DNA of 64,000 bases from Pelosinus fermentans DSM 17108 (lineage in GTDB: Bacteria > Bacillota > Negativicutes > DSM-13327): NCBI RefSeq assembly GCF_000271485.2, contig NZ_AKVN02000001.1:1120001-1184000 (forward strand). The letters are read 5' to 3'. Below the pieces are notes generated by a model that saw only the letters and a list, made by a program, of their open reading frames with translations, did no database searches and was not told the origin of the DNA. A program made the position numbers and the translations under genes. Numbering within the stretch: position 1 is the stretch's first letter; every line of letters starts with the position of its first letter. Shown here piece by piece: positions 21,197-30,841 of the stretch.

Positions 21197-22360
21197 TTAC
21201 TCTTCAAATAATATTTTACACAGTATCGCATGATTCAAAAAGCCGCATGGATCGAGGCCTGTGATTTCTTTGAATTTTTTCAAGCGAAATAATAAGGTGT
21301 TGCGATGGATGTAAAGACTTTTTGCTGTACTGGTAATATTCATGTTATTGTTGAGTAAACTAACAATGGTATTTTTCATATCATACTTTCGTGTCAGACT
21401 GGTGGTTAGCTTTGCTTTGATGATTTGTAATGGCTGACAAGGTTCTTTTGCATTCATTTCCTTTATGAGATAAGAAGATAAGATATCAAAATCATGTATG
21501 GCAGCAAGGGGAGCTTGCTTTGTAGCCATATGCAGAGCAAACAAAGCCTCTTGATAGGATTGTCCTAACGCGGTGTATTCCATAGCGAGGCTGCCTAAAC
21601 CCAGGCATAGGGAGAGGTTCATCGTGTTCAATTGTCTTAACAGATCAGAGGCCCATGTTTTATAAGACAGTTCCCATGTCTTGTATTCAAAATGTTTAAG
21701 AATGATGAGCTTATCTTCGATGAAAACAACTAAATCCTGATGAGCGATATGAGAGGGATTGGATAATAATTTCATGATACTTTCTCGTGTTCTGGATGAC
21801 ACCAAATCATTAAGGCCAAAATTTTTATGGGCATGATCAAGAAGAGGTCCAATATCCACTACAAGTACCAAGCGGGGAAGAGACAACTCGTATTTTAGCA
21901 GTTTAGCGGTTTTTAACAATTTGTCATAATTCGTACTTGCATGATCCGATAAGAGGAGCGCTGCAAAGGTTTCCCGCAATTGAAATTGAGAGCGAACCTC
22001 TTCTTGCAGGACTTCCTGTTCTAAGATTAGCTCTGTTACCATTTTCACCATTCTGGCGATATCACGTACTTTGTCCGGATGACCAGAAATACCAACTACA
22101 CCGATGATTTGATCATGCAGTACAATAGGCATATTAAGACCTGGCAGTGATCCTGTGTATCGGTCAAGATTGCCAGGAAAAATTTCTACGATTTGAAGAC
22201 TGTTGATTACATCTTTTGCTCCTTGGTGAAAGGTATTGATCCTGTGCTTATGCCCGGAAGCGATGATCACACCCCTGCTGTCCATAATATTAATGTTTTG
22301 CTGGGCAATCGGCATGATATGATCTACGATGGGTTGGGCTAGATTGTTTGTCAGTAACAA
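21197..22360 (-). CDS. cdaR: CdaR-family sugar diacid regulator
   Basis: Transcription activator for glycerate, galactarate or glucarate use. It has the N-terminal diacid-recognition domain (LAQPIVDHIMPIAQ near residue 6, then DSRGVIIASG and IVLHDQIIGVVGISG), a middle GAF-like region, and a C-terminal PucR-type helix-turn-helix (SLYIHRNTLLFRLKKFKEIT). TTG at 22360 is preferred, since GAGGTG lies seven bases upstream; ATG at 22366 is only about two bases from that site. It is divergent from glycerate kinase, the usual CdaR target. Confidence 0.9.
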   Translation of the reverse strand: MLLTNNLAQPIVDHIMPIAQQNINIMDSRGVIIASGHKHRINTFHQGAKDVINSLQIVEIFPGNLDRYTGSLPGLNMPIVLHDQIIGVVGISGHPDKVRDIARMVKMVTELILEQEVLQEEVRSQFQLRETFAALLLSDHASTNYDKLLKTAKLLKYELSLPRLVLVVDIGPLLDHAHKNFGLNDLVSSRTRESIMKLLSNPSHIAHQDLVVFIEDKLIILKHFEYKTWELSYKTWASDLLRQLNTMNLSLCLGLGSLAMEYTALGQSYQEALFALHMATKQAPLAAIHDFDILSSYLIKEMNAKEPCQPLQIIKAKLTTSLTRKYDMKNTIVSLLNNNMNITSTAKSLYIHRNTLLFRLKKFKEITGLDPCGFLNHAILCKILFEE

Positions 22361-22683
22361 ATGCATTCACCTCGATTAGTTAAAATGTACAATATGATTC
22401 ATAAATACCGGGCAGCGGGCATTCCCTCAAATAATGTTTCCATTGTACTTATTATAGTGAAAACTACTAATTGGGGCAAGCTTATTCAGGATTGTTCTAT
22501 TATAGAGTCCAGGATTGATAGTAGGATTTATTGTTGCTCATTGATTAGATACTTTGCACAATATTCAGCGGCATAGAAGGAGATCTGTTATATATTTTGA
22601 TCATTGTAATGGATTGATTTCTTACATACAATAGTACTATCAGTTGGAATACACCAAAGTATAAAGAGAAAGGATGGATGAAG
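22361..22683. other. cdaR-glxK divergent intergenic region
   Basis: About 320 bp of AT-rich sequence between divergent genes. It must hold both promoters and the CdaR site, but I see no motif strong enough to mark. The open frame at 22361-22576 has no ribosome site and no recognisable domain, so I do not call it a gene. Confidence 0.4.
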
Positions 22684-23841
22684 ATGCGTATTGTAGTTGC
22701 TCCCGATTCTTATAAAGGAAGTGTATCAGCAGTCGGTACTGCTAACGCTATGGAAAAAGGAATTAAGGCAGTTTTCCCTGACGCAGAAGTGATTAAAGTA
22801 CCAATTGCTGATGGTGGAGAAGGTACCGTAGAGGCCCTTGTTACGGCTACTGCCGGGCAGGTTATACACCAGGATGTAGTGGGTCCCCTTGGTGATACGA
22901 TACAATCCTATTGGGGAATTTTAGGGGATGGAAAAACTGCTGTTATCGAAATGGCATCTGCTTCTGGATTGCCTCTTGTTCCCAATGACAAAAAAGATCC
23001 TCGCATTACCACCACCTATGGGACGGGTCAATTAATACAAGCAGCTCTGGCAAAGGGTTTGAAAAAAATTATTATTGGAATTGGCGGCAGCGCTACGAAT
23101 GATGGCGGATGCGGAATGGCTCAGGCCTTAGGCGGAAAGTTTTTGGATGCTGATGGACAAGAACTGCCTTATGGAGGCGCTGCTTTGGCTAAGTTGGATC
23201 GGGTTGATCTTTCTGGGCTCGATGTACGATTAAAGGATGCTGTGATCATCGTTGCCTGTGATGTGGATAATCCTTTATGCGGCGTAAAAGGAGCCACTGC
23301 TGTATATGGTCCTCAAAAAGGAGCAACTCCTGAAATGGTGCAGGAGCTTGATGCAACATTAAAGCATTTTGCCAGTAAAGTGAGCAAAGTGACTGGTAAA
23401 GAGATAGCAGAGTGTCCAGGGGCAGGTGCTGCTGGTGGGCTTGGTGCAGGGCTGTTGTTCTTCACCAATGCGACACTTAGGCCTGGAGTCGAAATTGTTC
23501 TCGAAACCACTGGATTTGACTCTTTAGTTCAATCTGCCCAGCTGGTTATTACAGGAGAAGGACGAACAGATTTTCAGACTGCTTTTGGAAAAGCCCCAGT
23601 GGGGGTAGCCAAATTGGCAGAAAAATATAATGTTCCTACATTGTGTCTTTCTGGTGGTTTAGGCCAGGGATACGAAGATGTTCTACAGCATGGTATAGAT
23701 GGAGTTATGAGTACGGTACCAGGTCCGATGACGTTGGAAGAATGCATGGAGCGTGGAGCAGAACTCATTGAATTGGGAACCAAACGCCTCTGCCACGTTG
23801 TCAAAGTAGGTATAAAAATAAATGGGATGGTGAACTCATGA
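22684..23841 (+). CDS. glxK: Glycerate 2-kinase (GarK/GlxK family)
   Basis: Phosphorylates D-glycerate to 2-phosphoglycerate, the substrate of enolase. About 385 aa. The family signatures APDSYKGSVSA (N-terminus), IADGGEGTVEAL, GIGGSATNDGGCGMAQALG (near 140) and GAGAAGGLGAG (near 245) are all present. ATG 22684 gives nine-base spacing to AAGGA; ATG 22678 is also in frame but only three bases away. Its TGA overlaps the ATG of pyruvate kinase copy 2, so the two enzymes are translationally coupled, forming a short route from glycerate to pyruvate that needs only enolase between them. Confidence 0.94.
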   Translation: MRIVVAPDSYKGSVSAVGTANAMEKGIKAVFPDAEVIKVPIADGGEGTVEALVTATAGQVIHQDVVGPLGDTIQSYWGILGDGKTAVIEMASASGLPLVPNDKKDPRITTTYGTGQLIQAALAKGLKKIIIGIGGSATNDGGCGMAQALGGKFLDADGQELPYGGAALAKLDRVDLSGLDVRLKDAVIIVACDVDNPLCGVKGATAVYGPQKGATPEMVQELDATLKHFASKVSKVTGKEIAECPGAGAAGGLGAGLLFFTNATLRPGVEIVLETTGFDSLVQSAQLVITGEGRTDFQTAFGKAPVGVAKLAEKYNVPTLCLSGGLGQGYEDVLQHGIDGVMSTVPGPMTLEECMERGAELIELGTKRLCHVVKVGIKINGMVNS

Positions 23842-25592
23842 TCAAGAAGACGAAAATTGTTTGTACAATGGGTCCTAGCACAGGAAAGCAAGAAATCATG
23901 GAAAAACTAATAGAGGCGGGTATGAATGTAGCGCGCTTCAATTTTTCCCATGGTGACCATGCAGAACACAGTGTTCGCATCAACATGCTGCGTGCCGCGT
24001 CGGCAGCCAAGAAAACTCCGGTAGCCGTATTACTCGATACCAAGGGACCCGAAATGCGCCTTGGCAATTTCGTAGAAGGCAAAGTGACCATTGAACAAGG
24101 TCAGAAATTTATCCTAACCTCCCGAGATGTAGAAGGCACCAAAGAGATTTGCTCGGTGAATCATCGTCACCTGCCCCAAGAAGTAGCTGCCGGCAATCAA
24201 ATCCTGCTATCGGATGGACTGATTAGTCTTCACGTTGATAAAGTAGAAGGCGATGATATTCATACTACGGTATTAAATACAGGTGTGATTGGGAATCGCA
24301 AGCGTGTAGCAGCCCCTGGTGTATCGGTCAATTTACCCCCTTTATCCGAACAAGATATTAAAGACGTATTATTTGCCGCCAAAGAAGGCATGGATTTTAT
24401 TGCAGCCTCCTTTATCCAAAGAGCAGCTGACGTATTGACCATTCGCAAATTATTGGAAGAAGCCAACTCCGATATCCATATTATCTCTAAAATTGAAAAT
24501 GCTGAAGGCGTAAAAAACATTGATGAAATCATAAAAGTATCCGATGGAATCATGGTTGCCCGAGGTGATTTAGGAGTAGAAATTCCAACGGAAGAAGTGC
24601 CATTGGTACAAAAAATGATCATTGAAAAATGTAATAAACTAGGCAAACCTGTTATTACGGCCACTCAAATGCTGGAATCAATGATCAACAATCCTCGCCC
24701 TACCCGTGCAGAAGCCAGTGATGTTGCCAATGCCATTATGGATGGAACGGATGCCATCATGCTCAGTGGTGAAACAGCCAGCGGCGATTACCCAGTAGAA
24801 GCGGTACAAATGATGTCCAAAATAGCAGTACGTACGGAACAAGAGTTAAAATACAGTGAAATCCTGCATAATAAAGGCGTGTTAACCCAACGTACCACAA
24901 CAGAAGCCATCAGTCATGCAACGGTACAAGTAGCACACGAACTTAATGCAGCCTCCATTATTACCGATACCCAAACCGGCTACAGTGCCAGAATGGTATC
25001 CAAATACCGTCCTTTGGCTCACATTGTAGCGGTAACACCTTATGAAAGAACCGTTCGAAAAATGCTTCTGCTATGGGGTGTACAGCCAGTGCTGCGATCA
25101 GCAACAAAGAATAGTGATGAAATGGTACAAAATGATATTAACAGTTCAGTTGCCTCCGGAATTGTCAATGAAGGTGATTTAGTTGTAATTACGGCTGGTG
25201 TTCATGCAACGGGCACAGGAACAACGAATATGATTCGCGTGCATGTAGTAGGCAACATTTTATTACGAGGCGTTGGTATTGGTGCAACAGCCGTAACGGG
25301 TAAAGTTTGCGTGGCCCATTCCATCAAAGATGTGCAGAGCAAATTTAAAGAAGGCGAAATACTAGTGGTTTCCCATGTAGATGATGAAACGGCAAAATAT
25401 GCAGCCAAAGCGTCAGCTGTGATAGCAGAAGAAGGTGGCTTGACCTCACATGCAGCAATTGTAGGCATTAGTGCAGGCATACCGGTGATTGTGGGTGCAG
25501 ATGGTGCTACGGAACGCTTAACCGATGGTGCGGTTGTAACAGTAGATGCAGCCCGCGGACTAGTTTACAGCGGCGAAATTAACGCAAGATAA
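23838..25592 (+). CDS. pyk: Pyruvate kinase, copy 2
   Basis: 584 aa, collinear with copy 1 (11798-13552) and differing at about 13 positions by my count (for example Cys to Ser and Gln to His near 130). The coding DNA is also highly similar, mostly third-position changes, and similarity stops at the start codon and just after the stop, so the gene alone was copied or is being homogenised. All catalytic signatures of copy 1 are kept. It is coupled to glxK by an ATGA overlap, which would place this isozyme under CdaR control. Confidence 0.95.
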   Translation: MIKKTKIVCTMGPSTGKQEIMEKLIEAGMNVARFNFSHGDHAEHSVRINMLRAASAAKKTPVAVLLDTKGPEMRLGNFVEGKVTIEQGQKFILTSRDVEGTKEICSVNHRHLPQEVAAGNQILLSDGLISLHVDKVEGDDIHTTVLNTGVIGNRKRVAAPGVSVNLPPLSEQDIKDVLFAAKEGMDFIAASFIQRAADVLTIRKLLEEANSDIHIISKIENAEGVKNIDEIIKVSDGIMVARGDLGVEIPTEEVPLVQKMIIEKCNKLGKPVITATQMLESMINNPRPTRAEASDVANAIMDGTDAIMLSGETASGDYPVEAVQMMSKIAVRTEQELKYSEILHNKGVLTQRTTTEAISHATVQVAHELNAASIITDTQTGYSARMVSKYRPLAHIVAVTPYERTVRKMLLLWGVQPVLRSATKNSDEMVQNDINSSVASGIVNEGDLVVITAGVHATGTGTTNMIRVHVVGNILLRGVGIGATAVTGKVCVAHSIKDVQSKFKEGEILVVSHVDDETAKYAAKASAVIAEEGGLTSHAAIVGISAGIPVIVGADGATERLTDGAVVTVDAARGLVYSGEINAR

Positions 25593-25595
25593 TAA

Positions 25596-25677
25596 ATGGA
25601 GGTTTCATTGCATTGAAGAAGAATTGAGCACCATTTCCCAGTACAAAGGCCGCAAAGTATTCTATAACTTAAAATAA
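25596..25677 (+). pseudogene. Internally deleted enolase remnant
   Basis: AATGGAGGTT just after pyk copy 2 matches the ribosome-site region of eno. The sequence then jumps to the last 20 or so codons of eno: ATTGAAGAAGAATTGAGC through TATAACTTAAAATAA, with two or three base differences from 20808-20873. Nearly all of the coding region between is missing. It cannot make enolase. It implies an ancestral glxK-pyk-eno arrangement, or a copy-and-deletion event. Confidence 0.88.
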
Positions 25678-25693
25678 TTGTTTATTTAAAAAA

Positions 25694-25739
25694 ACACCGA
25701 ACTGTCAGCAGCCTGCACTGCTGCCCGTTCGGTGCTTTT
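25694..25739 (+). terminator. Terminator duplicated from eno
   Basis: The stem and loop at 20891-20936 are repeated here without visible change, with the T-run. It now ends the glxK-pyk transcript. Confidence 0.9.
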
Positions 25740-25792
25740 ATATTTACGATAGAATCTATGATGGAAAAGAAGTCGTTGGGGTAAAAACAACG

Positions 25793-25881
25793 GAAACGCG
25801 AAGATGCAAAGGACACTGAGATCACGAAGGGGATATGATGTTTACTTCGTGTTCTTCATTCTCTTTGCATCTTCGCGTTTC
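25793..25881. repeat. Palindromic intergenic repeat, type 1 (copy d)
   Basis: GAAACGCGAAGATGC at the left mirrors GCATCTTCGCGTTTC at the right. The remainder of this 460-bp gap, up to secG, contains the secG promoter. Confidence 0.8.
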
Positions 25882-25989
25882 AAAATGTTTTGTTAGGTGG
25901 TATAGACAAGGCGCTTTTTGTCTATAATGGGAGAAGTAGCAGTAAATGTATTCAAAATACTGGAGATTTTAATAATAAGTGGTTAAAAC

Positions 25990-26020
25990 ATTGTCAATTT
26001 GATTTTGAGTATGTTACAAT
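25990..26020 (+). promoter_or_regulatory. Sigma-A promoter for secG
   Basis: TTGTCA near 25993 and TACAAT near 26017, about 18 bp apart, about 35 bp before the secG start. No other promoter is needed to explain expression. Confidence 0.6.
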
Positions 26021-26055
26021 AAAATTACTAGACATGTTAGGGGGTTATAATTACA

Positions 26056-26289
26056 TTGGTTACATTTTTAATGATTTTAGAAGCCATTATTTGTATCGCA
26101 TTGATTGCCGTTGTTGTGTTGCAGTCAGGCAAAGGAGGAGGACTAGCAGGTTCAATCGGCGGAGGAGCTGATAGTGTACTCGGAGGCGGTCAGAAAAAAG
26201 GATTAGATGCAGCCTTATCCAAAATCACCATGTTCCTTGGTGGGTTATTTGCTATTATCACTTTGATTTTAGTAAAACTGATGAGCTAA
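26056..26289 (+). CDS. secG: Protein translocase subunit SecG
   Basis: Small accessory subunit of the SecYEG channel. The 77-aa product has the two-helix hairpin of SecG: a first membrane segment ending VVVLQSGKGGGLAGSIGGG, the conserved glycine-rich loop, and a second segment at the C-terminus (FLGGLFAIITLILVKL). TTG 26056 is preceded by TAGGGGG at about 11 bases; ATG 26071 is possible but would shorten the first helix. In many Firmicutes secG lies after eno, and the eno remnant just upstream fits that older order. Confidence 0.9.
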   Translation: MVTFLMILEAIICIALIAVVVLQSGKGGGLAGSIGGGADSVLGGGQKKGLDAALSKITMFLGGLFAIITLILVKLMS

Positions 26290-26434
26290 ACATTTCAATA
26301 CGGGACCAGATATGCGACAATTTATAGAACAGGTAATGCAGTACAATTAAAGTATGTAGAAGTATATGCCTAACCATTTAGCACCGGACCTTAGTGACGA
26401 AGAAATTTGTTTAATATAGGGAGGAATTGTTATA

Positions 26435-28435
26435 ATGGACTTATTGTATATTGCGCCACTGGCCGGAATAGTAGCATTACTATTTGCGGCATATTTTATG
26501 AATAGCGTGCTTAGTGAAAGTTCTGGTAATGAAAGAATGCAGGAGTTGTCCCAGGCTATTTTTGAAGGGGCAATGGCCTATCTCAATCGACAGTATAAGA
26601 CGCTAATTCCTTTTACTGTCATTATTTTTGCCGTTTTATTCTTTGTTGATGGTTATAGATTAGCGGTATCTTTTTTAGTAGGGGCTGTATTTTCGGCAGT
26701 TGCCGGTTATGTGGGAATGACTTCAACAACCAAGGCCAACGCAAGGACGACAGAAGCTGCTCGCCATAGTCTCAATAAAGCATTGAGCGTTTCATTTAGA
26801 GCGGGAGCAGTTATGGGTCTGTCTGTCGTAGGTCTTGGTTTATTAGGTGTATCTGTATTGTACATAATCTTCGGTGATCCTGTGGTGATTAATAGTTTTG
26901 CCTTTGGTGCCAGTGCCATTGCATTCTTTGCCCGTATCGGCGGTGGTATTTTTACTAAAGCAGCAGATGTGGGAGCGGATTTAGTTGGTAAAGTTGAAGC
27001 CGGTATTCCAGAGGATGATCCTCGCAATCCTGCCGTTATTGCTGATAATGTAGGTGATAATGTAGGCGATACAGCAGGCATGGGAGCCGATTTATTCGAA
27101 TCCTATGGTGCTACAGCGATTGCCGCCATGTTAATCGGAAATACCTTATATGGCGTCAATGGAGTATTGTTTCCTTTATTAATTGGTGCAGCTGGTATTT
27201 TTGCTGCCATTGTCAGTATATTTTTAGTGCGGACAGGCGAAGATGGAGATCCCCAAGCTGCTCTGAATCGGGGATTGTGGAGCACCAACTTTTTGACAGC
27301 GATCATGGCTTATGCCTTATCCACCATGATCTTTGGTGACAAAGGTTTTGGTATATTTATCGCCATTGTAGCAGGTTTAGTGGTTAATGTACTGGTTGGT
27401 ATGATTACCGAATATTATACTTCCAGTGCCAAAGCACCAACACAGCATATTGCTGATGCCTGCCAGACGGGGGCTGCCACGAATATCATCGCAGGTATTG
27501 CCACTGGTCTTAGAAGTACAGGTCTTCCTATGGTGGTATTCTCTGCAGCGATTTGGGTAGCGTTTAATCAGGCAGGGATTTACGGTATTGCCATGGCAGC
27601 CATGGGGATGCTGTGTACAGCAGGTATGGTAGTTGCTGTGGATTCTTTTGGCCCAGTTGCCGATAATGCAGGCGGTATTGCTGAAATGGCAGAACTGGGA
27701 CCAGAGGTGCGTAAAACAACGGATAAACTTGATGCTGTAGGTAATACTACCGCTGCTATTGCCAAAGGCTTTGCCATTGGCTCAGCGGCCTTAACAGCAT
27801 TGGCTCTTTTTACGGCTTTTGGTGAAGAAGTTGCTAAGAATCCTAAATTATCCGGATTATTGGTAAATGGTCATCTGGTTATCAATTTAACAGAGCCTAC
27901 GGTTATCATTGGACTTTTCCTTGGTGCAACTCTGCCTTTCTTAGTATGTGCAATGACTATGGAAGCAGTAGGGAAAGCTGCATTTGAGATGATCGAAGAG
28001 GTTCGTCGGCAGTTTAGAGAAATTCCTGGAATTATGGAAGGCACTGGTCGTCCTGATTATGCAGCCTGCGTGGATATTAGCACCAAAGCTGCCCTTCGCG
28101 AGATGCTCATGCCAGGTATCTTTGCCGTAGGAATGCCTTTAGTAGTTGGTTTTCTTATGGGTGCTAAAGCGCTGGCTGGCTTTTTGGCAGGGGCAACAGC
28201 AACAGGGGTTCTGTTAGCCTTATTTATGTCTAATGCTGGCGGGGCTTGGGATAATGCTAAAAAGTATATTGAGACAGGAAAATATGGCGGTAAGGGTACA
28301 CCTGCCCATGCTGCCGCTGTTATTGGTGATACAGTGGGTGATCCCTTTAAGGATACTTCCGGACCGGCAATGAATCCGCTAATCAAAGTAGCGGGTACGA
28401 TATCATTAATTATTGCGCCCCTTTTATTATCATAG
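26435..28435 (+). CDS. hppA: Membrane-bound ion-pumping pyrophosphatase
   Basis: Uses pyrophosphate hydrolysis to pump H+ or Na+. 666 aa with about 16 hydrophobic segments. The substrate site motifs are present: [20 protein letters not shown] (near 185) and [20 protein letters not shown] (near 210), plus [17 protein letters not shown] at the C-terminal end. [14 protein letters not shown] carries Ala where K+-independent enzymes have Lys (GNTTKA), so it should be the K+-dependent class. Whether the pumped ion is Na+ or H+ cannot be settled from what I can see. GGGAGG precedes the ATG. Confidence 0.96.
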   Translation: MDLLYIAPLAGIVALLFAAYFMNSVLSESSGNERMQELSQAIFEGAMAYLNRQYKTLIPFTVIIFAVLFFVDGYRLAVSFLVGAVFSAVAGYVGMTSTTKANARTTEAARHSLNKALSVSFRAGAVMGLSVVGLGLLGVSVLYIIFGDPVVINSFAFGASAIAFFARIGGGIFTKAADVGADLVGKVEAGIPEDDPRNPAVIADNVGDNVGDTAGMGADLFESYGATAIAAMLIGNTLYGVNGVLFPLLIGAAGIFAAIVSIFLVRTGEDGDPQAALNRGLWSTNFLTAIMAYALSTMIFGDKGFGIFIAIVAGLVVNVLVGMITEYYTSSAKAPTQHIADACQTGAATNIIAGIATGLRSTGLPMVVFSAAIWVAFNQAGIYGIAMAAMGMLCTAGMVVAVDSFGPVADNAGGIAEMAELGPEVRKTTDKLDAVGNTTAAIAKGFAIGSAALTALALFTAFGEEVAKNPKLSGLLVNGHLVINLTEPTVIIGLFLGATLPFLVCAMTMEAVGKAAFEMIEEVRRQFREIPGIMEGTGRPDYAACVDISTKAALREMLMPGIFAVGMPLVVGFLMGAKALAGFLAGATATGVLLALFMSNAGGAWDNAKKYIETGKYGGKGTPAHAAAVIGDTVGDPFKDTSGPAMNPLIKVAGTISLIIAPLLLS

Positions 28436-28448
28436 ATAAAAAAGAACG

Positions 28449-28701
28449 GAAACACGAAGACGCGAAGAGATCTTAGTTCTCTTCGCGTTTTCGTAATTCA
28501 AAATGCTTTTTTTCTCTGTCATTGTGAGTGCTAATGAAGCAATCCCTTCCCAAGGGGGATTACCTTGTCTAACACAATATCTATGTCGGAGAGGAGAGTT
28601 ATTGGGGGAAAAACGGAAACGCGAAGATGCGAAGGGAGTTAAGGTTACGAAGGGGGAATATCTGCTTCGTGTCCTTCCTATTCTTCGCGTCTTCGCGTTT
28701 C
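28449..28701. repeat. Cluster of palindromic intergenic repeats between hppA and carbonic anhydrase
   Basis: 28449-28499 and 28616-28701 are type 1 palindromes (CGCGAAGA arms); 28516-28560 is half of a type 2 element (TGTCATTGTGAG). They sit between convergent genes, where a long hairpin can end transcription from both sides. No gene is seen. Confidence 0.75.
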
Positions 28702-28721
28702 AAAATGTTTTTTATGCGTCT

Positions 28722-29285
28722 CTAGTAGCCGTTTACAACGACCTCTAGTTCTCCTGTATGGGGATTAAACATGAGTCCGTGGATGGGGACATCTTTTGGA
28801 ATGAGAGGGTTTTTACGGATTTTTTCAACGACTTCTTTTACATTATTAATAGGATGATGAAAATTGTCAAGCCAGTCTTCTAATTCTTTTTCGATCATTT
28901 TGATTGCATCAGGGGATATTCCCCGAGCCAGCATTTTTTCCGTAAGACCCTGGGATGTTGTGTGGGAAACACCACAGTCTAAATGACCAATGACGAACAC
29001 TTCTTTTACGCCTAGCTCAAAAATTCCTACAATTAAGCTGCGAATCGTGGCCTCAAATGGACCAGTAACTGAATTACCCGCATTTTTTATTACTTTTGCT
29101 TCACCACGTTTGATTCCCATTGCTGGTTCTAAGAAGTCCACCAGCCTGGTATCCATACAAGTAAAAATGGCCAATTGGCGTTTCGGTAATTTGCTGGGCT
29201 CAGAAAAATAGTGTACAAATTGATCAGATAAATTCTTAGTGAAAGTTTGATTTGCAGCTAATACTTGCTCTAAAACCTGCATCAT
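28722..29285 (-). CDS. Beta-class carbonic anhydrase
   Basis: Zinc enzyme interconverting CO2 and bicarbonate. 187 aa. Zinc ligands are visible: Cys and Asp-Arg dyad in CMDTRLVDF (near residue 43) and His/Cys in GHLDCGVSHT (near 100). This compact form is the clostridial-type beta enzyme. ATG 29285 follows AAGGAAGGAAT on the minus strand. It stands alone, convergent with hppA. Confidence 0.92.
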   Translation of the reverse strand: MMQVLEQVLAANQTFTKNLSDQFVHYFSEPSKLPKRQLAIFTCMDTRLVDFLEPAMGIKRGEAKVIKNAGNSVTGPFEATIRSLIVGIFELGVKEVFVIGHLDCGVSHTTSQGLTEKMLARGISPDAIKMIEKELEDWLDNFHHPINNVKEVVEKIRKNPLIPKDVPIHGLMFNPHTGELEVVVNGY

Positions 29286-29634
29286 GATTCCTTCCTTTTT
29301 CTAATAATACTGTCGTATATTTATATGTTAACCCAATTAAGATTATTATTGCGAAAATAAATGGCAATAATAAAAATGCTGTGTCATTTATACGTACCTG
29401 TTACTTGGCTGAGAACATTATGAAGAAAATAGTAATTTTTCATTTCGACGAGAATATGTTTTTATCCTGCCGTTGCCTAAATACGCCGAATAATCCGACT
29501 ACAGGAAAAGAAAATAGGAGTCAATTCCTTCTATAATTTGGAATCTAATTAAGTTTTCTTTCTGGCAGGTAGAATTTTTATTCTATAAAATGGTATAATT
29601 GTAACAACAGCAATAACTTTAGGGGGGTTTGCTT
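29286..29634 (+). promoter_or_regulatory. Intergenic region with extended -10 promoter for the est-rnr operon
   Basis: TGGTATAAT at 29590-29598 is an extended -10 box 37 bp before the esterase start. GCAGGTAGA at 29565 weakly resembles the sigma-H-like elements elsewhere, but its downstream half lacks GAA. Nothing else is recognisable in these 350 bp. Confidence 0.55.
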
Positions 29635-30396
29635 TTGACAATAATGGAGGGAGCAGAACCATTTTTTTTACTCGGCGGTGAAAAAGGTGTTTTATTGTTA
29701 CATGGTTTCACGGGTTCACCTGCTGAGATGCGCTTGCTTGGTGAAAAATTGCATCAGGAAGGCTATACTGTTTTTGCACCGCGACTTACTGGACATGGAA
29801 CAACAGTGGAAGAATTAGCAAAAACAAAATGGCCTCAGTGGTATAGCGGAGTCGAAGATGGGTATCATATAGTAAGATCAGTATGTAAAGAAATTTCAGT
29901 TGTAGGATTATCCATGGGAGGGTTATTAGCCTTAAAACTGGCAGCGGAATATCCTGTCAATAAGGCAGTTTCTCTTAGTACTCCTATTTACATTGCTGAC
30001 AAACGTTTGGACATGCTGCCTCTATATCGTGTATTATATCAATTTGTCCCGAAGAAACGTAAATCCTTTGCAGGTGTTGGCTCACAGTATTGTGTAGGTT
30101 ATAATGCTACCCCTCTTAGCAGTCTAAGCAGTTTACTGGATTTAATTGAAGATGTGGATGTGCGTTTACCTGCAATAAATACGCCTTTATTAGTAGTACA
30201 AGCTCGCTTTGAACATACTGTACAGCCAAGAAGTGCGACTTATATTTTCGAACATGTGGGCAGTACAGAAAAAAAACTAGTCTGGCTGGAGAAATCCGGT
30301 CATATTGTCACTCTTGACATAGAACGTGAACAGGTATTTGAGGAAATAATTGATTTTCTACAAAGTGAAAAAAATGAAGACATAGTACATCTCTAG
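29635..30396 (+). CDS. Carboxylesterase / alpha-beta hydrolase (Est30-like)
   Basis: Serine hydrolase of the monoacylglycerol-lipase/carboxylesterase group. HGFTGSPAEM near residue 22 gives the oxyanion region, GLSMGG near 92 the nucleophile elbow, and GHIV near the C-terminus the catalytic His. About 253 aa, normal for Est30-type enzymes. TTG 29635 gives seven-base spacing from AGGGGGGT; TTG 29629 and ATG 29644 are alternatives. It heads a group with a thioesterase, rnr and smpB; in Bacillus a similar esterase sits between secG and rnr. Confidence 0.88.
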   Translation: MTIMEGAEPFFLLGGEKGVLLLHGFTGSPAEMRLLGEKLHQEGYTVFAPRLTGHGTTVEELAKTKWPQWYSGVEDGYHIVRSVCKEISVVGLSMGGLLALKLAAEYPVNKAVSLSTPIYIADKRLDMLPLYRVLYQFVPKKRKSFAGVGSQYCVGYNATPLSSLSSLLDLIEDVDVRLPAINTPLLVVQARFEHTVQPRSATYIFEHVGSTEKKLVWLEKSGHIVTLDIEREQVFEEIIDFLQSEKNEDIVHL

Positions 30397-30439
30397 GTTT
30401 ACTTGTAACGGTTTTGAATAAAGAATTGAGGTGATGCGA

Positions 30440-30841
30440 ATGGAATTAAAGGATCAGTGGTGCTTTGCTTGCGGAAAGGACAATCCAATCGGGTTAAAAC
30501 TCGAATTTGTAGAAGAGGAAGATACCTATCGTACGACATTTACAGCAAAGCCGGAACACCAAGGATATGATGGTATTATGCATGGCGGCCTTGTCAGTAC
30601 TCTTTTAGATGAAGTCATGGCCCGTTACATTAACATGAAAGGCTTTAATGCAGTAACAGCACGTTTGGAAGTACGGTTTCGTCAGCCGACTCCCCTTGGA
30701 CAGCAATTGACAGCAAGAGCCAGGATCGTATCTCAGCGTGGTAAACTGTACGAAATAAAGAGTGAATTATCACTGCCGGATGGGACTGTTACCGCAGAAG
30801 GTAAAGCCACCATTGCAGTGGTGGAGGATACAGCATCATGA
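30440..30841 (+). CDS. PaaI-type hotdog thioesterase
   Basis: 133-aa hotdog-fold protein predicted to hydrolyse acyl-CoA thioesters. The helix after HQGYDGIMHGGLVSTLLDEV carries the family's Gly-Gly and acidic residue. ATG 30440 has GAGGTG at a good distance; GTG 30431 overlaps that site. Its stop overlaps the ATG of rnr (ATGA). N-terminal WCFACGKDNPIGL holds two cysteines typical of this subgroup. Substrate unknown. Confidence 0.85.
   Translation: MELKDQWCFACGKDNPIGLKLEFVEEEDTYRTTFTAKPEHQGYDGIMHGGLVSTLLDEVMARYINMKGFNAVTARLEVRFRQPTPLGQQLTARARIVSQRGKLYEIKSELSLPDGTVTAEGKATIAVVEDTAS

Noticed and set aside
25890-26171. 93-aa open frame before secG
   Set aside because: It crosses the secG promoter and overlaps secG in another frame; no domain or ribosome site.
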